Assembly (NCBI GenBank): GCA_900696535.1
Contig: CAADGM010000009.1
Span: 1 to 52,126 of the forward strand
DNA: 52,126 bases
From: an uncultured Planctomycetota bacterium
GTDB taxonomy: Bacteria > Planctomycetota > Phycisphaerae > UBA1845 > Fen-1342
Reading direction: 5' to 3'
Numbering within the stretch: position 1 is the stretch's first letter; every line of letters starts with the position of its first letter. This document shows positions 42,734 through 49,979 of the stretch, one piece after another. Made by a program: the position numbers and the translations under genes. Under the pieces are notes generated by a model that was not told the origin of the DNA, searched no databases, and was given only the letters and a program-made list of their open reading frames with translations.

Positions 42734-45103
42734 TCACTGTGGCGGCTCGATCGTCCACTGCTCCACGAAAGACTGCGCGTAGTCGCGCACGAGTTCGTCA
42801 GCGTCAGTCCGCGCGATTCGCCCGATGACGTCGCGGGCCGCGGCCCCCTGCCGCGCCGCCAGCCGCACCGCCAGCAGCCGCACAGCCCATTGCTCGTGGT
42901 CCAGGCACGCCTCGGCGGCGGCGAGCAACCCGCGAGTCAGACCGACGGGCTGGAGGGCGTCGAGGGCGCGCATACGGACTTCCCAGGACGCGTCCGCCAG
43001 CGCCGCGACGAGCCCCTGTTCGAGCTGTTCCGCCGGCACGGGCTCCAGGGCGTAGCCGGACCGCCGCAGCGCGGCTCGCTGCCGCTCACCCAGCAGGTCG
43101 GCCGCCACGTCGATGCACCGTGCGCGAACCGCAGGGTCGCTCGATCGCAGGCCGGCCGTGAGCTGCTGCACGGCGGCGGGCTGAACCGTCGCCGGCACGC
43201 GCGCCAGATAGGCCGGCTGCCGGACGACGAGTCCGGTCGGGCTGGGTCGCCACTGCCCGTCTGTACCCAGCGTGCCGTCCACGATCGCGCTGATGGCGAC
43301 GCGCTCGCTGCGCTGGGGCGTACCCCGTGCCACCCCGCGCAGCGGCCCAACGTCGAGCGTCCGGACGGCCGAGGCGCTCTGCCCCGGGCGCAGCACGAGC
43401 GACTGGTCGACGCTGACCGTCATCAGTCCGGGATACGTTCGCGGCGGCTGGCCATCAACCGTGAACGAGAGGACGAAGACGGGATTGAGCATCGCGCCGG
43501 GGCCGAGCGTGATGGCGAGCGGCCCGCGGTTAACCAGCGTGCAGCGCACCCACCAGGGCTGTCCCGGCCTTACCTCGGCGCCGGCCAGCTCGATGCGTGC
43601 GTCGACGAAGGCGGCCGGTTCGCGCACGAAGTCGAACACACGCGCGTCGAAGCGATCGAGCGCGGCTCGGATGGCGGGGTAGCGCTGCGCCGGCGCCTCC
43701 GCCGGCGGACGCGCGACCGGCCGCGTCGTCGCGGCGAGTATCGTCGGCGCTGCCAGGTCTGAGCCCGTACCGGCTGCAATGGCAGACTCGAGCTCGCTGA
43801 TCAGGTCAGCCGCCGCGCCGCTGAACGGAGGCGGGTCGAGCTGGGCGATCGTCGCGGCGGCGCCCGCGCTGTCGCCGGCTGCGAGCCGGATTCGGGCGAC
43901 GACATAGGCGGCGTACGGGTCGCGGCCTGCGACGGGCGTCAGCGTGGTCAGTGCCGTGTCGGTCTGGCCGGCCACCCACTGGGCCCAGCCAAGCACGCGC
44001 CGGACGAAGTCATCGTCGCGAACGCGTCGCGCGGCCTGCTCGGCCCATGCCAGCCCGCGGTCGGGTTCCGCGCCGATCGTGACGAGGAACCAGGCACCCT
44101 GCGCCAGTTCGTTCGTCACAAGCGTGTTCGGATCGCGCGTGGCCGCGTAGCGATGCCCGAGCTCCGCGCGGATCGTCTCGGCCTGCGCGTCGCCGCGACT
44201 GTGGTGCAGGTACCACAGCAGCATTCCTCCCTCGGCCGCGACGGATGGATCGGCCAGGATGGCCTCGCGCACGCGCTCGATGGCGGCGTCGAAGCTCCCC
44301 CGCGCGGCCGTGTTGCGGGCCAGCGCCAGGAGAAAGGCCCCCGGTAGCGGCTCGCCGGTGAACGCGCGGCGCTGCGTCTCCAGGGCATAGTCGAAGAAGC
44401 GTCCCGCATCGTCCACGAAGCCATACTCGTCCAGGACGGTCGCCGCCTGCCAGGCTGCTCGCACGGCCAGCGGCGCGAGTTGTACATGCCGAAGCGCAGC
44501 GGCCAGCCGCTCCTCGGGCGGCGCGTCGGCGTCGAGCGCAGCGGTGGCCAGGGCCGCCGCTTCGACGCAGGCGGGCTCGAGCTCCAGCGCCGCCGCGATG
44601 TGCCGCCGTGCGCGGGGCAAGTCGATCTGCTCGAGCGCGACGCGGGCGAGCTCGACCTGGACGTGGGCGAGCAGCGCGGGCGGGCGCCGCGTTCGGGCGA
44701 CCGACTCCAGCCAGGCGATGCGCTTCTCCGCCGTCTGCTGGGCGGCTGCGCCGGCCTGGAGCCAGAGCATGAACGCGCCTTCGTGAGTCGGGTCGGCCCT
44801 GAGGAGGTCGTTGACGGCCTGGTTCGCGGCCGGTCGGTCGCCCGTGAGGGTGGCCAGCTCATACAAGTACGCGTGTGCCTCCTGAAGAGCGGGGTCGAGG
44901 CGCGTGGCGCCGCGGAGAAGCAGCCGCACGCGCCGAATGTCGCGCGCGTCGGGATTGGTTCCCCGGCTCAGGCCGAGATCGCGGGCCGCGTCGAGCAGGA
45001 TCTCGGCGGCCGTGCGCGGGCGCGCCTGCGATGCCTGTCCCCGGGCCGTGCCCGAGGTCAGCACCAGCAAAGCAAGGCAGATCGGCAAGAACAGGCGCGG
45101 CAT
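42734..45103 (-). CDS. Large exported TPR / HEAT-like repeat protein
   Basis: The 789-residue protein has a signal peptide (MPRLFLPICLALLVLTSGTARG) and a repetitive helical body: TPR-like pairs through about residue 480, then a beta-rich module (VRCTLVNRGPLAITLGPGAML, FTVDGQPPRTYPGL) and a HEAT-like end (GLVAALADASWEVRMRALDAL, EQWAVRLLAVRLAARQGA). It is likely a periplasmic or surface scaffold; no enzyme domain is seen. ATG 45103 is preceded by GGAGG at 5 bases, which decides against the ATG at 45115 and the TTG further up. The TPR lipoprotein gene follows on the same strand after 185 bases. Confidence 0.8.
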   Translation of the reverse strand: MPRLFLPICLALLVLTSGTARGQASQARPRTAAEILLDAARDLGLSRGTNPDARDIRRVRLLLRGATRLDPALQEAHAYLYELATLTGDRPAANQAVNDLLRADPTHEGAFMLWLQAGAAAQQTAEKRIAWLESVARTRRPPALLAHVQVELARVALEQIDLPRARRHIAAALELEPACVEAAALATAALDADAPPEERLAAALRHVQLAPLAVRAAWQAATVLDEYGFVDDAGRFFDYALETQRRAFTGEPLPGAFLLALARNTAARGSFDAAIERVREAILADPSVAAEGGMLLWYLHHSRGDAQAETIRAELGHRYAATRDPNTLVTNELAQGAWFLVTIGAEPDRGLAWAEQAARRVRDDDFVRRVLGWAQWVAGQTDTALTTLTPVAGRDPYAAYVVARIRLAAGDSAGAAATIAQLDPPPFSGAAADLISELESAIAAGTGSDLAAPTILAATTRPVARPPAEAPAQRYPAIRAALDRFDARVFDFVREPAAFVDARIELAGAEVRPGQPWWVRCTLVNRGPLAITLGPGAMLNPVFVLSFTVDGQPPRTYPGLMTVSVDQSLVLRPGQSASAVRTLDVGPLRGVARGTPQRSERVAISAIVDGTLGTDGQWRPSPTGLVVRQPAYLARVPATVQPAAVQQLTAGLRSSDPAVRARCIDVAADLLGERQRAALRRSGYALEPVPAEQLEQGLVAALADASWEVRMRALDALQPVGLTRGLLAAAEACLDHEQWAVRLLAVRLAARQGAAARDVIGRIARTDADELVRDYAQSFVEQWTIEPPQ

Positions 45104-45239
45104 GAGTGCCTCCATGCGGGTCGCGATGGGGACGCGGCCGCCGGCTTCCCGGCGGGGGCGTATAGCGCGGCTGGAAGATACCCGCGTTGCAGGGCTGGAA
45201 CTAGGTCGGGGGACGGGCTGGGATGGCAAGGCGCGTGGA

Positions 45240-45575
45240 TCAGGCCCTGGGCACCGGCTCGAGTACGGCCGTCATGGAGCCCTTGCTGTGCGCGAGGCGC
45301 CAGTCCCGCCCGTAGGAGTGGATCTGCTGCTGCTTGAACTCGGCCTGCTCGAAGAGGAGCGTCGCCAGGACAACGCGTCCCTGCTCGTCGACCTCGCAGG
45401 CGAGGCGATAAGCCCGCTGGGGGTCGTACCCGAAAAGGCGGTGGAGCATCTCGATAACATACTGGTACGTGTGGTCATCGTCATCGAGCAGCACGACGTT
45501 CCACAGCGGCGCCAGGCGCGTGCGTGGCGCAGCAAGAACTTCGGTCTGGGGCGAGCTGGCTGCCGCAGTAGACAT
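45240..45575 (-). CDS. clpS: ATP-dependent Clp protease adaptor ClpS
   Basis: The 111-residue protein matches ClpS: WNVVLLDDDDHTYQYVIEML, GYDPQRAYRLACEVDEQGRV, VVLATLLFEQAEFKQQQIHS. ClpS delivers N-degron substrates to ClpA/ClpC. Where E. coli has Asn-Asp-Asp to hold the substrate N-terminus, this protein reads DDDDH, a form seen in many non-proteobacterial ClpS. The N-terminal 30 residues are flexible. ATG 45575 is used; no ClpA or ClpC gene is near. It is head to head with ribBA across 134 bases. Confidence 0.92.
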   Translation of the reverse strand: MSTAAASSPQTEVLAAPRTRLAPLWNVVLLDDDDHTYQYVIEMLHRLFGYDPQRAYRLACEVDEQGRVVLATLLFEQAEFKQQQIHSYGRDWRLAHSKGSMTAVLEPVPRA

Positions 45576-45709
45576 GCGAGCGACTCGACGTGTGGCCGTG
45601 CGAAGAGTACCACGACCCGGGCTGCGCACGCAACCCTTTTTGTGCTAAGATAGTTACGCACGGCGACAATAGGATCGCAAAGGTCCGAGTTGGACCGTTG
45701 GAGGCAGGC

Positions 45710-46978
45710 ATGACTTCGACTCCCGGGGTGTCGGCGGCGGGCCCGTTCAGTCCGATCCCGGACATCCTCGAGGACCTGCGCCAGGGGCGCATGGTCGTCC
45801 TGGTGGACAGCGAGGACCGCGAGAACGAAGGCGACCTGATCTGCCCCGCCCAGCTCATCACGCCGGAGCATGTCAATTTCATGCTCCGCTTCGGCCGCGG
45901 AACGCTCTGCGTGGCGCTGACCCACGCGCGCTGTCGAAAGCTCCAGCTTTCGCCGCAGGTCTCCCAGAACACGACTCGCCTGGGGACCGCGTTCACCGTC
46001 ACGGTCGACGCCGGGCCGCAGTTCGGCGTTACGACCGGCGTCTCGGCGTTCGACCGTGCGACGACCATTCGCCACCTCGTCGCCGAGGAGGCCGTCCCGG
46101 AGGACTTTGTCCGCCCGGGCCATATCAGCCCGCTCATCGCGCGGGACGGGGGCGTGCTGGTGCGCAACGGGCAGACCGAGGGCTCGGTCGACCTGTGCCG
46201 GCTGGCCGGGCTGCTGCCCGGCGCGGCGCTGATCGAGGTGCTCAACGAAGACGGCACCATGGCCCGCGTGCCGCAGCTCATCGAGGTCTGCGCTCGCCAC
46301 GGGCTGAAAATGTGCACCAACGCGCAGCTCATTGAGTACCGGATGCAGCGCGAGCGGATCATCGAGCGGGTCGAGTCCGTCCCGATCCGCAATGACCTGG
46401 GCGAGTGGCTCCTGGTCGCCTACCGCGCGCGGACCGACCACCGCACGCACGTCGCCCTGTGTCGTGGCGGTATCGGCGAGCTTGATGCGCTCGGATCGGT
46501 CCGGCCCGTCGATGAGCCGGTGTTGGTGCGCGTGCACTCGGAGTGCCTCACGGGCGACGTCTTCAACTCGATGCGCTGCGAATGCGGGCCGCAGCTTCGC
46601 CGATCGATGGAGCTCATCGCCGCCGACGGGCGCGGCGTGCTCGTGTATCTGCGGCAGGAGGGTCGCGGCATCGGGCTGGAAAACAAGCTGCACGCGTATC
46701 GGCTTCAGGACGGCGGCCTGGACACGGTCGAGGCGAACCTGGCGCTGGGCTTCCCGGCTGACCAGCGCGACTACGGCATTGGTGCACAGATTCTGCGTGA
46801 TGTGGGCGTCACGCGCATCCGGGTGCTGACCAACAACCCGAAGAAGACGTCGAGCCTCGAGGTCTACGGGCTGCACGTCGTCGAGCAGCTCCCAATCGAG
46901 ATCGACCCGAACGAGCACAACCGGCGCTACCTCGAAGCCAAGAAGGCCAAGCTCGGCCACCAGCTCCGCGGCGTGTAG
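45710..46978 (+). CDS. ribBA: Bifunctional 3,4-dihydroxy-2-butanone-4-phosphate synthase / GTP cyclohydrolase II
   Basis: The 422-residue protein has the RibB half (MVVLVDSEDRENEGDLICP, MLRFGRGTLCVALT, FVRPGHISPLIAR, HTEG-equivalent QTEGSVDLCRLAGL) and an intact RibA half (RVHSECLTGDVFNSMRCECG with the zinc cysteines, YLRQEGRGIGLENK, DQRDYGIGAQILRDV, LTNNPKKTSSLE). It makes both riboflavin precursors from ribulose-5-phosphate and GTP. ATG 45710 has GGAGG (45700-45704) 5 bases before. A TAAGAT at 45646-45651 may be its -10, without a good -35. No FMN riboswitch is seen in the 134-base upstream gap. Confidence 0.95.
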   Translation: MTSTPGVSAAGPFSPIPDILEDLRQGRMVVLVDSEDRENEGDLICPAQLITPEHVNFMLRFGRGTLCVALTHARCRKLQLSPQVSQNTTRLGTAFTVTVDAGPQFGVTTGVSAFDRATTIRHLVAEEAVPEDFVRPGHISPLIARDGGVLVRNGQTEGSVDLCRLAGLLPGAALIEVLNEDGTMARVPQLIEVCARHGLKMCTNAQLIEYRMQRERIIERVESVPIRNDLGEWLLVAYRARTDHRTHVALCRGGIGELDALGSVRPVDEPVLVRVHSECLTGDVFNSMRCECGPQLRRSMELIAADGRGVLVYLRQEGRGIGLENKLHAYRLQDGGLDTVEANLALGFPADQRDYGIGAQILRDVGVTRIRVLTNNPKKTSSLEVYGLHVVEQLPIEIDPNEHNRRYLEAKKAKLGHQLRGV

Positions 46979-47318
46979 CCGGGCCCCGGCTGGCGAACGG
47001 ACGTTTGCGGCATGGCCCCGGGGGCGTCGGCGCCGATTTTCCCGAAGATCTCCCGCGTCCGTTTCTAAGCGACCGTGAGCGGTGCGGCACGCGCATGGCC
47101 GATGCTGTCACCGATGCCGCCAGACGCTCGAACGTGCTGCCTCGCGGCGGCGCCGGCGGCCGGGTCGTACGTTGTCCAGAGACCAGCCAGTTGAGGACCG
47201 CGGCCCGGCCCGTCGGCGCCGCTGGTGTGGCCGAGGGGGAGTCCGCGCGGCGGACGAAACTGAGGATGGTGTGCCGCCAGGCCGTCGACAGGGTGTGCGG
47301 GGCGAAATGGTCGCCCGC
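46979..47318. other. Intergenic region between convergent ribBA and rho
   Basis: This 340-base gap holds no gene I can support. Right at the ribBA stop a palindrome AGCCGGG/CCCGGCT (46977-46991) could form a short hairpin but lacks a T tract. No tRNA or other RNA fold stands out. Reading frames through it on either strand lack homology and run into the coding regions of the neighbours. Confidence 0.5.
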
Positions 47319-48854
47319 CTACGCCAGGTTCATGGTCATGAGGAAGAGCCGGTTGTTCTCCATCTTGCTGAGCCGGGTGCGGAGCAGCTCGACGGCCTCG
47401 ACAGGGTTCATGTCGGCCAGCACGCGGCGGAGCATGTAGATCTTCTCGAGCTCCTGCTCGTGGAGCAGCAGCTCTTCCTTGCGCGTGCCGCTGGCGGCGA
47501 TGTTGATCGCGGGCCAGACGCGCTTGTCGACCAGGCGGCGATCGAGGTGCAGCTCGCTGTTGCCTGTGCCCTTGAACTCCTCGAAGATGACCTCGTCCAT
47601 CTTCGAGCCGGTATCCACCAGGGCGGTCCCGATGATGGTGAGGCTGCCGCCTTCCTCGATGTTGCGGGCGGCGCCGAAGAACCGCTTGGGCTTCTGGAGC
47701 GCGTTGGCGTCCACGCCGCCGGTCAGGATTTTGCCGGAGTGCGGGACCTCGGTGTTGTAGGCCCGCGCCAGGCGGGTGATCGAGTCGAGGAAGATGACCA
47801 CGTCGCGGCCGTACTCGACCAGCCGCTTGGCCTTGTCGATGACCATCTCAGCGACCTGGACGTGGCGACTGGCGGGCTCGTCGAAGGTCGAGCTGATCAC
47901 CTCGGCCTTGGTGGAGCGCTGCATCTCGGTCACTTCTTCCGGCCGCTCGTCGATCAGCAGGATGATGACGTAGGCGTCCGGGTGGTTCGTCGAGATGGCG
48001 TTGGCCATTTTCTGCATGAGCACGGTCTTGCCGGTGCGCGGCGGGGCGACGATCAGCATGCGCTGCCCCTTGCCGATGGGCGTGACCATGTCGACGATCC
48101 GCATGTTGAGTTCCTGCTGCGCCGTCTCGAGGTAGTACCGCGCGTTGGGGTGCAGCGGGGTGAGGTCCTCGAAGTTGGTCTTCTCGGTGACCTTCTCCGG
48201 GCTCTCGTAGTTGATCGCCTCGACCCGCAGCAGCGCGAAGTAGCGCTCGCTCTCCTTCGGCGGGCGGATCTGGCCGGCAACCACGTGCCCGTTGCGCAGG
48301 CCGAAGCGGCGGATCTGCGACGGGCTGACGTAGATGTCATCCGGGCAGGGGAGGTAGTTGTACTCGGGGCTGCGCAGGAACCCGAATCCGTCGGGCAGCA
48401 CCTCCAGCACGCCTTCGCCGTAGAGCAATCCGTTCTGGTTGATGCGGCGTTTGAGGATCTGGAAGATCAGGTCCTGCTTGGTGAGGCCGACGTACTCCTC
48501 GATGCCTTCCTTCCGGGCGACCTCATGCAGGTCGTTGACGGTCATCTTCTGGAGGTCGGTGATGTGCAGCTCCCCGCGTTTGACGCGCTCGTACTTCTCG
48601 TGCGTCTCGCGGTCGATCGGCGAGCCGTCGTCGGCTTCCGCGCGGGGCGCCGCGGCCGGCGGGGCATCGTCATCGTCGTAGGTGCTCCGCACATCGCGGG
48701 CCGCGGGAGCGGTCGCCCGATCCGCCTCCGCCGCCGACGGGCGGCTGCGCGGCGTCTCTTCGGCGGACACCTCCGGCGCGAGCGCCTCATTGTGCTCGTC
48801 GGACGCTGTTTTCTTCTTTGTCGCGGGACGCGTTCGCGATGGGGTCTTAGCCAT
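47319..48854 (-). CDS. rho: Transcription termination factor Rho
   Basis: The 511-residue protein has an N-terminal extension of about 95 residues, Ala/Pro/Asp-rich and probably disordered, then the Rho N-terminal domain ([20 protein letters not shown]), the RNA-binding cold-shock fold ([38 protein letters not shown]), Walker [13 protein letters not shown], Walker [15 protein letters not shown], and the Q- and R-loop regions ([22 protein letters not shown]). It terminates unstructured transcripts and is consistent with the scarcity of strong T-tract terminators here. ATG 48854 opens the extension directly. Confidence 0.96.
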   Translation of the reverse strand: MAKTPSRTRPATKKKTASDEHNEALAPEVSAEETPRSRPSAAEADRATAPAARDVRSTYDDDDAPPAAAPRAEADDGSPIDRETHEKYERVKRGELHITDLQKMTVNDLHEVARKEGIEEYVGLTKQDLIFQILKRRINQNGLLYGEGVLEVLPDGFGFLRSPEYNYLPCPDDIYVSPSQIRRFGLRNGHVVAGQIRPPKESERYFALLRVEAINYESPEKVTEKTNFEDLTPLHPNARYYLETAQQELNMRIVDMVTPIGKGQRMLIVAPPRTGKTVLMQKMANAISTNHPDAYVIILLIDERPEEVTEMQRSTKAEVISSTFDEPASRHVQVAEMVIDKAKRLVEYGRDVVIFLDSITRLARAYNTEVPHSGKILTGGVDANALQKPKRFFGAARNIEEGGSLTIIGTALVDTGSKMDEVIFEEFKGTGNSELHLDRRLVDKRVWPAINIAASGTRKEELLLHEQELEKIYMLRRVLADMNPVEAVELLRTRLSKMENNRLFLMTMNLA

Positions 48855-49149
48855 CTGTGCGGACTCCGGGAAACGGCTGCGCCTTCTGCGGCGCCGCGGC
48901 TCGGTTCAGTTCGTGTGTCACGCTTCCTTGGAAGCGGACGGGATTCTCACTTCGCCGGGCGCCCGAGGGAACGCTCCGGGCTCATTCCGGATCGGCCAGA
49001 CCCGCTCGTCGACTCGGGTGCCCGCGATGATTCGGCGTCGGCCAGCCGCGTGTGGCCGGCCGGCCGAGGTACCACCGACGGGTCCTGAGCGCGACACCCT
49101 CGCCGCGGGCCCAGCGGCCCGGCGCGTCCGGGCCTTGGACTCCGAGCGC

Positions 49150-49785
49150 TTACTGACCTCGCTCGGCGGCCCCGGCTCCGTGACGCTCGAGAACCTGCTC
49201 GAGCACGCGGGCGGCCTGGGGGCCGATGGCCTCCGGCGAACCGTCGTTATCGATCACGAAGTCCGCCCGGGCACGCTTCTCTCGAACGGGTAACTGCCAT
49301 CGCTCTCTTCGCGCGAGCTCCTGGGCATCCCAGCCGCGCTCACGGACCCGTCGCAATCGCTGCTGATCACTGGCATGAACGAAAACGACGGCGTCGCACT
49401 CGCACGCGAGATTACTTTCAAGCAGGAGCGGGGAGTCGAGGACGATGGCCTTGATCGCCGAGTGCGTATCTACACCGGCAATCATAGCGCGCCGCCGCTC
49501 GGCGATCAAGGGGTGCACCAGGGCCTCCAGTCGCGACTTCTCCGCCCGGTCAGCAAAGACGATCTGGGCGATCTTTCGGCGATCGAGCCGGCCGTCGGGC
49601 CGCAGGATGTCCGGGCCCCACCAGGCGGTCAGCTCCCGGATCACGTCGGGTTGCTCCGTGACCTCGTGCCCGAGCTTGTCGGAGTCGATGACCAGGCACC
49701 CCAGCTCGGCCAACGCGGCGGCGACGCGACTCTTGCCGGAGCCGATGGCCCCCGTGAGGCCGATGACGGGTTTTCGCTGGCTCAA
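49150..49785 (-). CDS. coaE: Dephospho-CoA kinase
   Basis: The 211-residue protein begins SQRKPVIGLTGAIGSGKSRV (P-loop), then LVIDSDKLGHEVTEQPDVI, FADRAEKSRLEALVHPLI and IVLDSPLLLESNLACECDAVV. It phosphorylates dephospho-CoA in the last step of CoA synthesis. There is no ATG or GTG at the family N-terminus; TTG 49785 gives M-SQRKPVIGLTG, which fits the family, though its ribosome binding site is poor. The open frame further upstream is an out-of-frame shadow of the next gene. Confidence 0.92.
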   Translation of the reverse strand: MSQRKPVIGLTGAIGSGKSRVAAALAELGCLVIDSDKLGHEVTEQPDVIRELTAWWGPDILRPDGRLDRRKIAQIVFADRAEKSRLEALVHPLIAERRRAMIAGVDTHSAIKAIVLDSPLLLESNLACECDAVVFVHASDQQRLRRVRERGWDAQELARRERWQLPVREKRARADFVIDNDGSPEAIGPQAARVLEQVLERHGAGAAERGQ

Positions 49786-49925
49786 GGGTGCGACCCAGGC
49801 CGCCGCCGGTGCAGGTCCCCCTGCGCCCGCGGGCGGAGCGCACCACGGGGGCTTGCCCCCTGGCCGACTGGCGGTCGCGAGGAACGACTGGGCCGCGCGC
49901 GGCGCGCGGCGCTCCTGCGGATGGA

Positions 49926-49955
49926 ATTGTCTGCCGGGCCACCGCGGGCTGTCAA
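49926..49955 (-). promoter_or_regulatory. Possible promoter for coaE
   Basis: On the minus strand a perfect TTGACA (49955-49950) is followed after 18 bases by GACAAT (49931-49926). The -35 lies in the loop side of the hairpin at 49941-49963. A start near 49919 would leave about 135 bases before TTG 49785. Confidence 0.35.
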
Positions 49956-49963
49956 CCCGCGGT
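49941..49963. terminator. Hairpin downstream of the PAD-like gene
   Basis: ACCGCGGG (49941-49948) pairs with CCCGCGGT (49956-49963) across the loop CTGTCAA, just after the stop of the minus-strand PAD-like gene at 49980. No T tract follows, so termination would be Rho-assisted. A second GGGGGC-TT-GCCCCC hairpin lies nearby at 49848-49861. Confidence 0.45.
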
Positions 49964-49979
49964 GACCTGGCACTGCCCC

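Noticed and set aside
45576..45709. FMN riboswitch upstream of ribBA
   Set aside because: The gap is 134 bases and I could not find the conserved RFN core segments; no support.
46979..47318. tRNA or small RNA gene in the ribBA-rho gap
   Set aside because: No cloverleaf, no GTTCRA T-loop with matching acceptor stem, and no promoter/terminator pair could be seen.
45272..49088. Long frames opposite ribBA and rho
   Set aside because: Both opposite strands carry unmistakable conserved proteins; the shadows contain no motif.
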